64,000 nucleotides of DNA, taken from positions 1-64,000 of the forward strand of contig WEDG01007423.1 in assembly GCA_017591395.1 (NCBI GenBank), in the 5' to 3' direction. This document shows positions 1 through 13,100 of this stretch, piece after piece. This DNA comes from Schistocephalus solidus (lineage: Eukaryota > Platyhelminthes > Cestoda > Diphyllobothriidea > Diphyllobothriidae). Both the position numbers and the translations under genes were made by a program. The first letter of the stretch is position 1; the number at the start of each line of letters is the position of its first letter. Below the pieces are notes generated by a model. It ran no database searches, was not told the DNA's origin, and saw only the letters and a program-made list of their open reading frames with translations.

Positions 1-3000
1 TCGTTCGACTGCCGAGATTCCTGTCCTAACATATACGGCTTCCTTTTCGATGGCAAATGGTCCTGTCACCGTTACTAAGCTATGAGACTGTCTCATTTAG
101 CTTACACTGTCAATCTGCTCACATAATACCGCTTAGCTCCTTATTTGTTTCAGTCTACATCAGCTCGTTCATCTAATTATACGTCAGTATTTGAGCTCTC
201 TACACTCCGTGTACTCGATTCATGTTAGCTTTTCATTGCTGGCTTGGGTCAGGTACCTTCGCAAGTTAATTGAAGAAATATGAATTATTATCTCGGAGTG
301 GGCTGACTGATTTTAAACTCAAAAATTCCAGATAGCCATATTTTTATCTTCGAAAATTGTTTTACAAGACTAGAATTGTGGAACAAAACCAAAATATCAA
401 TCGCTTGTCGTTGAATCAACTTCTCTTGTCAGCGTGCGCTGTATCTCGCCTTTGTTTGCTTATTGAAAGTGATTCTTCTTAAAGGGTAAGTTTAATGATT
501 AAAGTTACCTCTGGCTTTACTGATTTTCCGCAGGTTTACGTGGCTGAATAGTTTTTCGCTCAATATTTACGATGGTCACTGTTTCCCAACTATGGTTTAA
601 GTGACCTATGTAACTTGTCCGCAGTTACTTTTGCACAGAAATTATTGCTTTCTGTTGAAAAACTATTCTTGCCTAATGTTTATTAGTTTATCACTGATTC
701 TATAGGTTCCAGGATCTCTAGATTATTTGCATCAGCACCAGATGCAGCTCGGCACAGTGGCATCTTTTTACTAAGATTAAAGAAGAAGCCAGGCCTGCCA
801 AGTTCATAAGTTAGTTTAAATGGTTGTTCTACCGAGTTGTGCTCGATATGTACGCTATTCCCAGACCATAATAGTCCTTACTTGTGAAGGTGGACGAGCT
901 GTTTGACTGTTGCTTCTCGAAATATTAAATACCTTCTTGCACATCAGTAAGTTTGACTTTATCTCTCTGCAGTCTTTTATCGCTTGAATTTCACTACGCG
1001 GCAGGCGAGAGCATTTAGCAACAGATGATATAGTCGTAGGAGTTAATGCAGGATAAGCTGCGGCGAAGGTCTTGTTGGGAATTTCGGTGATGCACTTCTT
1101 TAACCATGACGTATAGTTATTTACTCATGTTATTGAAGACTTGTGTTCGTTTCGGTCACTATAAAGCTGAATGGTTATTTACCAACCGCGATCGAACCAG
1201 ATACGGCTTCATCGTATCACAGGGTCTTCATTTCGAGTACCGAGCTACCATGCCAGTCGAAGTCTCCCAAAGAATAACCTGCAAGACCCCGTAATAGCGC
1301 AGGAGCGCGTCGGATCTATTGCAGCAAGAAAAAATTAAATTAAGTCTCATCGCTCCCTCTTATTTCCCACCTCGTGCATCAGGATCACAACCACGTCAAA
1401 TCATTTGGAGGTTAGATCGGATGGATTAACTGACCCGACATAAAATATCGGCCTCTTGCGTGGGATACCTCAAGCTTACTTGCACTGGTTACGGCAGTGG
1501 GCGTGTTTCTGCTCACCTCAACGATGCCGCGATTTAGACTTTTCCAAGCTCGATGATCAGTGACAACATGTCTGAAAAGCTTAGCCCACTCGTCATATAC
1601 AGAGACTGAATATCGAAGGCATAAGGACACCCCCATAAATTGACGGGATATATTAAGCAGGCTTTTTTTTCGACCTCCTCAATGCCTTCAGGTACATTCA
1701 CGCGCCAGCTCAGGTTCAGAAACACGGAACTAACTTCTTCGACGACGAGTGTGTCCAAATTACTTCATTTTTTTCACAGACAACTTGAAATAGACAGGTT
1801 TGTCTTTGAGGCGAGTCTGAATTGCCTTATTAAAGGTGGAGTTTGTGTACTTGACTTGGAGAATAATTCTCAAGGAGCTGTGACTAACACTTATTTTTAA
1901 CTCGTATTTCACAGACACGGCTAGGCATTCACAACCGTACCAGAGGGCTTGCCGGGCGGCTGTCCACAAATGTGCATCTTTGTCGTGATGACGTATCGCG
2001 ATGGCTACGTAGACGTTCTAATGTTTACGACAACTATTCAAACGGCATCATTTCGGGAGACGATTACGTCCTTATTTGTATCGTTTGACAACTACTCCAA
2101 TCTGATACATTAAAAGTAACTTCAGTGAACTATCGGTCATTAGCTGTTAGGGGTGCTCTATCCTGGCAAGAAATGCATTGAATTCATACCTCAACAACGC
2201 TACATTAGGTAGGTCACCTTAAATGGACACTGTCAGCGGGATGTCGTCAGCCTAGGTGAGGTCGTTCGGCTAGTATCAGGGAAGAAATTAAAACGCCATT
2301 ACCAACTAGAGCCCTCCTGAGCACCTGAATAAAGTAGTCGATAAAGATAGGCCATGAAATATAACCTTTATTGAATGTCAAACTGAAAATCAATCAGTTG
2401 AGCCAAGTTGTTTAGCTTAGAATTTGTTCATCTGTGGAGCCGTAGCAGGCCTCAGCCACAACAATGAGGCTTTTTCGCGTAGATTTCAACTCTGTTATCC
2501 CTTACAGGGACTTACTATGAACAACTCGAACTGTGAAGTGGAGTCAGTGAAGCAGACGTTCGTCGTTTGTTGGTAATCATGCTAAGATCATGAATGCAGC
2601 ACGGTTGTGAGTGTTAAGTCTTCCATGTCCATGTTCAGCTCTAAACCCGTCGTTTTTCCCCCTCTGAAGTCAAACGCGCTCTGAATACTGAGGATTACAA
2701 TGCTAAAAATGGTTGTCCCGTCTAAATAAGGCTTACGCCGCGGCAATCTTCGCATATTGTCGTAGGTACCTTCTTTTGTGATGTAAAAGGTCTATCGAAC
2801 GCCGGGCATTTGGACCGATCTTGTTTCCTCGGGATTTCTCAGTCATCTTACGGAGCCAGGTCGTTATTTTCGACGCAAGGCTTTTAGACTTTGGCAGGAA
2901 TGCTTTCCCCGATTAAATTGTTTTTTTGCAATCACTCATTGTGTCAATAGTTTCTTCCAAGTAGAACTAGGATTAGAGCTGAAAGTTTATTTTGGTACCA

Positions 3001-3645
3001 CGACATACCAGGCCTGCACCGTGTGCCGCTCGTGCCCTGTGTATTCTGGCCCTTCAGTCTGCATAAGCCAAGCTTCTTTTTACTTCCTCTCCGACAGCAG
3101 AAATTTTGGTTCCATTTGCAGGTCTGAAGCAACAAAGGCGTCCCCTACAGCCACTTGCACACGAATGGCCACAAGGTAGCCCTAAAATGAGACTCGCATT
3201 GCTTCGGTAACCGAATATCACTCCTATTTTAATGAAGCGTCGACTGCGCTGTCTACCAAAATTGCCTCTAAGGAGTGTTGAAAAACCTTGAAAGGGTCCT
3301 AAACTCCATAGTATATATTGTTTGACGCTGGAAATGCTAGCTCTCCGCAGAATCTTCCGCTGACTGCTAAGCACAGAATGGTATAACTAAGGTGAACGAA
3401 TTCGAAAAGATCAGTAATGATCGCAACCGCTGCGATGACAGAATAAGTACCAGGAGTTGAGTTCGAAATTTATGGGGCATGGGAAGAAAGGCACCCTTGT
3501 TTCTTGGCCGAACGGGCAGCAGTGAAGTTAAAGGAAGCAAAGAAAGTGGGCATTATATCCGACAAAATAATTTGCTAGTTCGTAATTTTAGCAATTAAAG
3601 TATTCTTAACGACCGACTATTAACCATACAGTAGGTGGCGAAATT
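1..3645. other. No recognised gene (upstream of EAPP-like gene)
   Basis: Only short open frames of chance length are present on both strands, with no recognisable domain or exon-like block. The region could contain the promoter and 5' untranslated exons of the EAPP-like gene that starts at 4285, but no specific element can be identified by eye. Confidence 0.5.
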
Positions 3646-3970
3646 CATCAAATACTAACTAAAATTCTTAATTTTGATTGAAAGGGGTTATTTATTTGAG
3701 GCTGTAATATTGGTTATCATTAAATACAAGCTCCACGATATTTCAATCATATTGGAAGTCCATCTTTTGAATGTAAATCATTCCGGCCACTTATAGTGAA
3801 CCCCAAGAAACGCTGACCATTTCAGTAGTGCATATTTTCAATTGCTCGCCGGGCCTTTACAAATGAAAACATACTTAAAATGCGCATAAAATATACTTTG
3901 TTATACTAATTTTACAATGTTCGACATTTTCGAATTTTAAATTCGAAGCTCAAAATGTTTCTAATCAGGA
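3646..3970. repeat. Partial copy of the 0.9 kb fold-back element
   Basis: The left part follows the start of the full element at 8113: a terminal block with a degenerate TTCATCAAATACTAAC, then the nearly identical stretch GGCTGTAATATTGGTTATC (GGCTGTAATATTGATTATC at 8180). The right part is not clearly alignable. A short perfect palindrome, TTCGAATTT-T-AAATTCGAA, lies near 3930. The right edge is approximate. Confidence 0.5.
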
Positions 3971-4284
3971 ATTTTAAAACCGTTTAGTGTTCATTTAATT
4001 AAAATCGCATCTGCCCCTTTAATAAATTCTCCTTTTAATGTATACCAAACGATCCACATCTGTATTCTACCATTAAAATGTTAAAATTGACAGCATGCTC
4101 TTGTTCCACTTGTATCGCCTTACTTATTTTAGGGAAATGGGTACAAATTTTGCACCAATCTGGATGCATTTCGACCTATCGGTGTATTTCGTTTTCTTTT
4201 CGTTCGCACCATTCGTGCTACTTATGTTCTCTTTGTTGCCAATCAAATCCTTTTTAGACAATCTCGGTAGTGAATTCGTTAAAA

Positions 4285-4334
4285 ATGTTTTCCTGCCGTT
4301 ATGATGGACATGAGGAGGAGTCTTCTTCAAGTGG
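4285..4334 (+). CDS. EAPP: EAPP-like exon 1 (start codon), tentative
   Basis: The ATG at 4285 opens MFSCRYDGHEEESSSSG, which resembles the short acidic and serine-rich start of EAPP. The exon would end before a GTTAGT donor at 4335. It is included because frame and composition fit, but a 17-residue match is weak. Confidence 0.45.
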
Positions 4335-7300
4335 GTTAGTTTTATATCGGTTTATCTAGGTGTAGAGCCTCATCACCTAAGCATGGTTCCTCCTCTGAAG
4401 ATGCTGATAACTTCGAAGATTTGATGAAAAAAGAGCTCCAGTCCGATGTTTTCGAATTATCTTCAGTCAGTCACGCGACGAACGCTGGTCAGTGTACCAG
4501 TTCATTTTTTATCTGGCTCCATTTCACAATTTTTTAACCAGAAGTGTTTTTTAAATAACTAAATTAGTTATTGTAATCTTCGTAGGTATCCCGATTCTCA
4601 TAGTTGACTAGCGGTTTACTTTTGGAGTTCAGTGCCTCAAGTTGCCGCCCCATCCATTGTGCGACTTTCAAGGACAGAACGCACAGTTCGAAGGGAAGAG
4701 ACGAACCGATGGACCTCCAAGTTAGCGGGTTTTAAAAATAATCGACATGTTTAGACAGTTTTCAGAGCAGTGTTAGATTGTAGCTGGGATAAGTACCAAA
4801 CCAATGACAACGCCCACAAGCTGATCAGTTAACGATGTAAGAAAGTGCATTTTATCTTGAAATATTCGGTATCCTTTGCAAATATGTCTCTCAAAGTATC
4901 TTCCTACAGTGAACCAGTTTGACATTCGAAGTGAAACTAAAATGTGTGCAGAGAAAGTGAATTTGGGGTAGAATGTAACGTTTGCTAACATAAAGGAGTG
5001 TGAAAATCCGACTACAGGGTGCTACTGCAGTTGGTCGTACGAAACATTAGCTCGAAATTATTCCGGGCTCGGTAGAGATTGACTAGTATTCATGCTTTGA
5101 ATGATACACTTGAAACTCTCATAGGCCTTACCCCGCGAGGGTTATAAACACAAAATCTGAATCCTATATGCCATTGATTTCGTTTACTCTGGTATTCATT
5201 GCGCGTCCGCAAACGTTACGAAGGATGAAGGCAGACGATGTCTTGCGACTAAAGTTATTGGTTCTGTCCCCTTAGTCAAGATTAGTCTATTCTTTCATGT
5301 TGAGCTCACGGCGTGCGGAGCCTGTCATCCAAGAATGCAAGCTGTGATACTGCACTGTTACGTGATGCGTTCCAGCAGTCTAGTTTTAAAAAAAAGTTTA
5401 TCAGGCACGATAATTCACGAACTGCTTACTCTTTTATGTTGTCTACGGACTGAATCTTCCAAATGTTTAATACCAGTCCTTAGACAAGGTGTTAGATAAA
5501 ATAATTTGTGCTGTTCAAACAGGGAGTGGAACACAGTTTTTCGTATCCTGCGATGATTTTTACCCAGATTTCGTTGTTATTAGTAAAGAAGGGTTCCATT
5601 AAAATGGTGGGACACTTAAGGAGTTACTATTTCAAAGTTGCTAGAAACCCCATTTTGATTTATCTGCCGTAAACATCCCATAGCCAACCGGATCGGTGCG
5701 GGTGCCTTTGCTCCTCATCTCCCTCCGAAATTTCGACCGTCGAGTCCGACGATGTCCACTGTATACCCCACAAGAGGGCGGTGCATGGACGATGAATTGC
5801 ACGAGGATTAGTTTTCAGTGCTAATACACTTGAGCTGCAGTTACTGCAATTTCGGATTTCTCTGCCGTATGTGCTCTTTGTCAAGACAGAGTCAGAAAGA
5901 CCGGAGACGGGATCGGGCGCAGGTGGAAGTGTCATAAAGGCCACAGGTAGTTGGTGTGACGTGCACCTGCACTTAGGCGTGCCAAAACGCACCCCAACAT
6001 CCGGCGTTTGTTGTGGAAGCGCAGCCCAAATAACGCCTGCCGCGCCCTGATCTAGCCTCCGTGTTGGTCAGATGCATCTAGCACGCGGCCCGTTTAGGGT
6101 GCACATTATCTCCCTCCACTGACCCACCATCACGTTGTAGAAACACTTTGGTGTAAATTGACATGTTCATCGAATTCCTCATACTATCAGATCTCCTGAG
6201 AATTCACTTTAGAATGGACTATTCGGTAACCTGGTATTTAATTTGTTGCAGATAAACCCGAAAAGGGCAAACAATTCAACGAACCTACCGATGATGATTT
6301 ACTATATGACCCCAACGAAGACGATGATAACGCCGAATGGATGAAACAATTCCAAGCTATCAGCCACGGTGATCAGCCTGGAACCTCTCGTACAGATGCT
6401 GTTCTCAATTGCCCTGGTTGTATGAGCCTCCTGTCGACGAATTGCCAGAGGTGAGTCCACCTCATGCTTCGCAGGCAAGCACATGTTGCGCCAATGGATT
6501 CAACAAAGCAAAAGAAAACTTCGCATGCCTTTAAGTGTAGTCAGGCAAATCCGATCACTGGCTTGGTGAGGTTGTGATCATACTCATCGTTAAGCGATAA
6601 CTTCATCAGACATGGCGCCCTTGGCCTTGGTTTCCTAGCTTTTTGACTGTTTGAATGGTAAGTAATTCTTTGATGTAGTCTTGTGAAATGCGAAACCCAA
6701 AGCCAAATATCTTTATACAGCGGGGCGGACTCTACAGCGGGTGGACCTCTAAACCTTGCGTCGAGTGATCTAATAATCTGAGTTGTCAATTGCTCAGCGG
6801 CCACGTGAGCGTTTGAGATCCTCTCATCTCTAAGTCGCGTGGCAAACCCAGTTATTTTCCGCTGGGGTTTCAAAACAAAAATATTTGACGCAAACTATGA
6901 ATAATAGCAATGTGCGAACTTGGGGTAGCAGGGCTTTCGTATTTCCATGAGCCAAATCGAAGAAAAGCGCATGGCTACTGATAACAATTACGTAGTAATT
7001 CAAATTTCCGCGATAATTAATATGCGTTTAAGAGGCTGGCTTTGCAATTCAAACAGGAAGGTAAGAGTGTACACTAGGCCAGGCGAAACGTGTAGAACGC
7101 CTCGGGGAAAACCGGTGAAACATGCGTGTGCTTTGAGCTGGGCCCTTGTTGAAAGTATGATGAAACGATTTTCTTCTAGAGTATTGACACGCTTTTGATT
7201 TAGATACCTGTGACTGCACATGAAGAGCAAACTATTGTATGCAAAATGGGTTACCTGAGCCATACCAAGAATAATTATTTACGAATGGTCTTTGTGAAGC

Positions 7301-7840
7301 TTCGCCTTGTTAGAAGTTAGGTGTGTATCGGTTTTGATGTGAGCTTGTAAGGTATGCGCGCTCCCAGCTTGAGTTGTCATTATTTCCCCACTATTAACCG
7401 ATGGTCATTTCTCTGTTGTACAAACTTACCCCCTTTATTAAACCTGTAAATTAACATGCCTAGTGCTAAGCACCTTAACTTTGCGTGGCTCAGGCCTCCT
7501 TGCCTTGTATTTGTCTTTTAACTTTTGCGCACAAAATTAGAGATGAGGCTTAATCAAATCAAGAATCCAAAGTGCTTAAAATTTCTAGGTTTATTTTAGG
7601 CACTCACGTTATAAAACGCAATATCGGACACTTTTCACCTTCAATTGCAAAGTGGACGAACGCGAGATTCTACACCCGCCCGCTTCTGAGGAGGATTCAT
7701 CGCTTAAACAAATCTCCCTTCCCCATACAGGAAATGAGAAATTCCAGCGTGTCCTTTGTAATATTTGTGATACACCTGTTGGCTTAAGGGACTCTACAGG
7801 TGTTTATCACTTGTTTGGCATTTTGGCCAGCCACAGCTGA
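4285..7840 (+). CDS. EAPP: EAPP-like protein (E2F-associated phosphoprotein), multi-exon
   Basis: EAPP is a small nuclear phosphoprotein known in animals as an E2F-binding regulator of cell-cycle transcription. Proposed coding exons are 4285-4334, 4360-4487, 6252-6450 and 7600-7840, about 205 residues in frame; human EAPP has 285. The order of family motifs is right: an acidic/serine N-terminus, DDLLYDPNEDD, DAVLNCPGC, then CQR joined across an intron to HSRYKTQYRTLF, then VLCNICDT and the family C-terminus LASHS. The last two exons are secure (phase 2 junction, donor GTGAGT, acceptor TTTTAG). The first two are weaker, and the short first intron is unusual. The human protein has about 60 more residues before the LLYDP motif, so this protein is shortened or another phase-1 exon was missed between 4488 and 6251. 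The gene converges with the UBE3B-like gene. Confidence 0.85.
4360..4487 (+). CDS. EAPP: EAPP-like exon 2 (acidic N-terminal region)
   Basis: This exon reads CRASSPKHGSSSEDADNFED and then LMKKELQS, matching the human segment with SSSEDEFEKEMEAEL. The acceptor is ATCTAG and the donor GTCAGT. It ends in phase 1, which joins in frame to the exon at 6252. Confidence 0.65.
4488..6251 (+). other. EAPP-like intron, with one dispersed repeat
   Basis: No open block with splice signals and the required phase 1 to phase 1 frame was recognised. The missing EAPP segment (human YYDDIYF region) would belong here if present. The interval contains the dispersed repeat at 5730-5970. Confidence 0.4.
5730..5970 (+). 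repeat. Dispersed repeat, copy 1 (second copy near 18705)
   Basis: The stretch from the GACGATGTCCAC motif to beyond the GACCGGAGA...GGGCGCAGG motif is repeated in the same orientation at about 18705-18975, including GGTGCATGGACGA and TCAAGACAGAGT. The copies have diverged with small indels. Element type is unknown. Confidence 0.6.
6252..6450 (+). CDS. EAPP: EAPP-like exon with LLYDP and CPxC motifs
   Basis: The exon is flanked by the acceptor TTGTTGCAG and the donor GTGAGT. It encodes EPTDDDLLYDPNEDDDNAEW followed by an SDAVLNCPGCM-type zinc-binding motif (here TDAVLNCPGCM) and ends CQR across the splice. The human protein has CPAC followed by CLDC. Here the first cysteine of the second pair is serine (LLSTNC), so one expected metal ligand is missing. 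Confidence 0.88.
7600..7840 (+). CDS. EAPP: EAPP-like last exon
   Basis: After a TTATTTTAG acceptor the exon reads HSRYKTQYRTLFTFNC, matching human HESYKTQYRAMFVMNC. It ends with a second cysteine pair (VLCNIC), then YHLFGILASHS and TGA at 7838-7840; the human protein ends in FHFFNVLASHS. The linker between these blocks is shorter than in human. No AATAAA signal was seen just downstream. Confidence 0.9.
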
Positions 7841-9947
7841 CAGTGGCGAACAGTTTGTTTTTCTTAATGCACCAACTCCATTCAACGAGATCTTTTTAAA
7901 GAAGCGATTGTTATCAATAATGTTGCAAAGCCTTAACAACCAATGATCTTCATAGTTCTGCATGCTAAATCACATAGGTAGGAAGGGCCGTTTGTGAATA
8001 GCCTTAAGCGGCCATGAACACCCGGCGTCAGACCCGGGATATGGATATCGCTTGGCCCACCTACCTGTCGATTAATGGGCGAAATCAAACATGCCACAGT
8101 CAGTAACCGATGTCATGAAATGTTAACCGAACTTCTGAAATGGGTTTTTTGATTAGGAAGGAGTACTTTATTTTGGCTGTAATATTGATTATCGTGCAAC
8201 CCAGTCCCAAAAGATTTAACTCACGCCGGGATGCCAACTTTTGAGTGCGCTTCTTTCCGACCGCTTGCGAAAACCGCACTCGATACAAAACATGAGCACT
8301 TAATTAGCACGAATCTTCTTCTATTGATTTTTTTTATGGTTTTACAAATTTAAATATTTTAAAAATGACCCGCAAAAGTATCATTTTGTTGTACTTATTT
8401 GACAGTGACTCAGGTCTTCATTTTTACGCTTGAAGAAAGGGTATCTTTCTGCCTTAAAGAACTTTTGAATTATGGAATTTTTATGACCATGCAATGCATG
8501 TTTCAAGATCATCGTATCTGTCCGTTCGTAAATGCACCACATTCATTGCACAATTTTAGGAGCCCTAGGTAGTATCTCATTATTGGCCTCGGGGAATGGT
8601 TAATTCTCCTTTAAGCTATAAACGCAAACGCAGCGAAAGATGTGATTTGAGTCTCTTCGGAGATTAAAAAGAATATTTTAAACCGAAAGATGACCTTTCT
8701 GCGAGTATACCATAGGAAAAAGACGTGACATGTGGATAGAAAAGAATACGTTTGTGCATATTTTCCATGAAATAGGTATGTGCGAATTTATGAGGGCATC
8801 AAAAGTCAATAAAAAAAAACCAATATTGCTTAGGAATCCGTTGTTATACTGAGCGCGGTCCTTACGCTCAAAAATAGTACATTCAAAGCCGATATTCTGG
8901 CATCTGAAATATCTTGAGCTTATGTTGCACTTCACCAAAGTTACCCATCCTTATCGAAAACGTGTTTAGAATTTCGGTTAACATTCCATGAGGTCGGCGA
9001 GTCCTCGCTCACGGTGACCATAACCCCTGCGGGTGAAATGGGCATCCAGCCGTTTAGACAGGACCATCCACGGAATCGAGTTTTATCTTGCCTATGTGTT
9101 TGCTAAAGCCGAAATGTTATCGGTAAAAGTCGAATCGTGGCAGGATCCTATCGCGGCTATGCGTCGAGAAAGCAATGAGTAGTTCCGCATGGGGTCCTGA
9201 AGTCTGCTGGGGTTAACGCCCCACATAAGAAATGCGTGCAATGATACAGACTACGTCTGCGGCAGTCATCCTGACATCACCCTGGCAGAAAGGAATGTTG
9301 ATTTCTACCCAAAATGTCTTGTCCGCACAATGGATGTTTTTTGTACATCACACGAGTTTCGGCCATCGGGATTAAGCAGTTACACCGTGTTCCATGGTTT
9401 TTGAAGAAAATGAGGTTCGCTTGTTGACCAAATAGCTGCTTACGAGATGCGTCGATGGGTGCCAGGTCAAAAGTGACCTTCAGCGCAAGGCATCTGCGAA
9501 ATGGGCAAGTCCTCGAGTTTGAAGAACCATCGACCATGGACAAACAACGACTTTTATCGGAACATGGAAGATTGCCGTTCCACACGCCAAAAACAACCTA
9601 TGAAGTGCTCTAAGGCCTACTGGCAAAGAAATTCAACTGGCCGACAACAAACTACCCGTTTGAATCAGATTTCAGGGGTTACCGGTCTGGGGTACAGACA
9701 AAAAACAGCGGTAAAAAAGTCAGACAAAATCAAAGCTGTGGACTTCTTTACACGAATAATAAATGATCAAAATAACCTGCACAAAGACAGAAATAAAATT
9801 CAAGTTATGGTCGATAAATCCGTATTGATAGATGCGGACGGTAGCGCAGCGCGCTTTGATGCTTTTATAGGCCAGGGGGACGCTGTTCTGCATCGCGCCC
9901 AACTCCCACTGGTAGGGCGCTTCGAAGGTGGAAACGTAAGACTGAAG
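7841..9947. other. Intergenic gap between convergent EAPP-like and UBE3B-like genes
   Basis: This gap contains the fold-back element at 8113-8991 and otherwise nothing recognised. Both 3' UTRs must lie here. Open frames near 9277-9900 have no family signature and partly overlap the reverse complement of the UBE3B 3' region. Confidence 0.6.
8113..8991. repeat. Fold-back (long inverted repeat) element, full copy A
   Basis: The left end TCATGAAATGTTAACCGAA is matched at the right end as reverse complement (GGTTAACATTCCATGA, ending at 8991). The element is AT-rich and about 880 bp long. It shares ends and internal blocks with the elements at 34984-35935 and 38579-39479. It has no plausible transposase frame, so it looks like a non-autonomous MITE or fold-back element. 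Confidence 0.75.
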
Positions 9948-10145
9948 TCAGGAGAGTTCGAAACCCGAGTTGCTGTGTATGGCATAACGCAACTTATCAC
10001 GCAGCACAGATCGTGAAGCGTAATTGGGCAATTTCAGCAGGTTGAAACACGTAGAGGCCGAGGGTAAACGAGCCTGTTCTTCACCACGGCGACTTCCAAA
10101 ACCGAAGAACCCTTTAAGCACCGAACCCAGCGTATCTCCGACATC
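9948..10145 (-). CDS. UBE3B: UBE3B-like last exon: HECT C-lobe with catalytic cysteine
   Basis: This exon encodes 65 residues, opening [14 protein letters not shown]. It continues through [16 protein letters not shown], with the catalytic Cys in TCFN at 10047-10049, and LRDKLRYA, and ends SNSGFELS with TGA at 9948-9950. The acceptor is TTGGCCAG. The human protein has the same blocks and the same GFELS terminus. Confidence 0.95.
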   Translation of the reverse strand, partial: DVGDTLGSVLKGFFGFGSRRGEEQARLPSASTCFNLLKLPNYASRSVLRDKLRYAIHSNSGFELS

Positions 10146-13100
10146 CTGGCCAATGGTAAATGCAAAACAATGGACTGGAGGCTTGTCAGAATCAAGATAT
10201 ATAGAGAAAACCGGCTGCCAAACACCGCCACCGACTGCTCAATGGCAGTGTCCAGTTTAAGTGCTAGAGGAGCCTACTGATTACACAGCCAGATGACAAA
10301 GCGGTTACTAGTTTATCCACCCTTAGTATCAGTGGGACATGTTGAGTGAAGTGCCTGTGCTGGATTAGGTTTCCTCACTATTATTCAAATCACGCGCAAG
10401 TAACCGCCGTTTTTTTTTCAGGTAAGCAAAGTAATCGTCGAGTGCGGCAGACAAATTATCAATGTCTGGCAGGTAGTGCCCCTCGCTGCGGAGACTGTAA
10501 AATGACAGTGAAGAAACTACACGGACTTTAAAAAAGTGAGCACGTTGACGCTCTTTTTTAGGTCAACAGGATTCGGGCCACTGAAAAATGTATACCAGGG
10601 AGGGACGCGTGTAGTAATGCTAGCATGGGAGACAGCGCTATAGTAACCGGCGGCAATGAGTACGTTGAGTTCATTGAATAGGCGTAAAATCTGCCAAGGG
10701 TATGGCAATTCTTGAAATCGTGCTAAATATCTTCAGATTTTGGCCAGTTCTAGACAGGGGAAAGCTCTTTAAAAAAGCCAAACTTTAATGAATACAACCA
10801 TCCAGTCAAAGGAGACTGAGATCACAAGTTGGCCTACTCGATCGTTGATCAAAATCGGCAACGAATAAAGATTTTAGACCAATTCGTGAGAAGTGAAAGT
10901 TTAATAATTAATAACTAATAAATTAAGAACTATATCAATTGCTACTTTAAGGCGATGTCAAAAGAAATTTATAGTTTAGATTGGGATAGCGGTGAAAAAA
11001 CTCCTGAACAAAAGATAAAAAACCAATGACCCGACAAACCAACCAAAATAACAGGGATCAGCAACTGGCATGAATTTGAGTAGAAATCTGACGAAATGAT
11101 AACTTTGCTGGTACTTTAGCCAAAGATTGCAGCATGCAAGTATGCCGATTAGTTTACATTAGTAACGTTTTGTATTGTGATAACTGAGCTGACTCAAAAG
11201 AAATGAAAATCTACTTGCTACACTGCAAATGCTTGGAGGAATTTTAAAGGCAATTCACATAATATGCAGGTTGACACGGAGAGGCTAAAGCGCATTATGT
11301 TCAGGGGGAATCAAGTGAATAAAAGTTATGAGACCGCTGGATACCTGGGGAAACCGGTTTAATCGACGCAATATAGAAAACAAGACAGTAGACCCCCTAT
11401 GAGGGGGGGGGAAGGGGGGAGAAGGAGCGGAACGGCGGCCACCTACCTGGTCCTCATTTGTGTATTGAACACATCGAATGCAGAATGGCGGTTCCAAATA
11501 GGCAAAGCCGAGGAGTGGGGGCTTTGAACAACTGGTCACAAACTGGAGAAAAAGGGTGTACTTCAGATACTGGAAGTGCGTTCGGAAAAAAAGGAGAATC
11601 GCAAAAAGTTTACCTTCAAAAAGAGGCTTCGTTCTTCATTTGTGAAGTCGCGTCGGAGAATATCCCACAGCCAAGTGATAACGCGGTGATTGCTGTAGAA
11701 GCCACCAGAGTACTTGGTATGTTGTCTGAAAGACGAAGAGTCGCAAGTGCGATCAGATATACCCTCCTCGCAGAAGTTACAGCCATTCATATACCAGCTC
11801 AAATAAGAACTCCGGAGTGCGAATTAAATAAGCCTTAAGGCGTTAATGCTGAGAAAAGTTAAGGAGACAACAGAGATGCGAAATCCTTTGAACAAACATC
11901 TGCAGCACAAAAAGATGAGAAATGAACTGACAATCATTACGCTTTCCGGTCAAGGTCATATGTATGACTTTCGTGGACACTGTCCTAGTAAGTGTCAAAG
12001 AATCTGGAAGTTACCAAGATATCAGGAATAGGGGAAGTAGGAAATCAGGGAGAGTTCGTATAGCTTGCCCAAGGAGCTTCATCAAATTCGCATTAAGGCA
12101 TCTGGACATTGGCTACCTAAAACGCTTTTCGGTAAAAAAAAAAACAGTGAACGGGAAAAAGTTAGGCTGTTGACTCCACTTTCCAGGACGCAGGTAAATT
12201 GTCTGTAAGCTCGAGAGAATACGGAAAACAATTCTGACGAAGATCTGGAAACTAATCTATCGGACCTAAGAAAATCGAATAGCATACAGAAGACATAATG
12301 CGTCAAAGGTGGATTTCAAAGGCAAATTTGCAATGTTCTCGGGATACAAGCTAGCATGTGATAATGGCGTTCATCGTTTAACCTTATTTGCGAGGAAGAA
12401 GTGGGCTGGTCTAGAGACCATCCAGGATTGCGGGTAACGTTGAGCAGCCGGTGGACGAGAAACGGTACCAACAACCAGCAGAGACACTATAATGACCAGT
12501 TCTAACGGGTCAGCCGCAAGCAGTCAGTGATACTCCCAACGCCTCAATTACGGCCAGTTGACCATCAGAAGTGACCGCTCACGCACTGGTAATAAAATTT
12601 GCGGATTCACCGATGGATTACGCAAATATTCATGTCAGCGCTTCTTTTCCTCGTTAACAACGCTGTTTGGTGCTAGTGTCCCCACAGTTCGTCCACAAAC
12701 AATCCTTAAGCCCGCATTTCTTACGTGCAGCACAAACTAGGATAAAAAGCTATGTCGCTATGGCTAGGACGTTGGTTAGGGGAGAAGGGAGTGTGGCCGA
12801 TGGTCTGAGGATGGAGCGAAGTAAAGAAAAAAAGGAGATCTCGAAGGCAGAGCCGTAAATAGTAAGCAGCTGCTGACCTCAGGTCCTCCAGATCGATGAG
12901 CACAGAGTCACCGGAGATGAGCTGCTGCAGTTCGAGGGGGGAGAACATTGCCAACCAGTCAGGATTGATGATGGAGTAAAAGCCGCGAACGAAACTAGCC
13001 GTTTGCGCTCGGATTTGCTTGTACATCCGGAAGAGGGCCACCCGGTGCACGTAACTTATTCTAATAAGACAAGAACCCGAGACAACTTTAAAGTTAACCC

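Noticed and set aside
3054..3374. 106-codon - strand frame
   Set aside because: No motif, no splice context, and typical length for chance.
5540..5600. Candidate EAPP exon with CDDFYPDF
   Set aside because: The frame required after the nearest acceptor is phase 0, whereas phase 1 is needed; the alternative frame hits a stop.
7240..7320. HTKNNYLRMVFV, considered as the EAPP HESYKTQYRAMFV exon
   Set aside because: The exon at 7600 gives KTQYRTLF directly, in the right phase, and continues to the C-terminus.
9501..10016. 171-codon + strand open frame
   Set aside because: Its right part overlaps, in the opposite direction, the last UBE3B-like exon. It has no family motif and is best explained as an antisense shadow.
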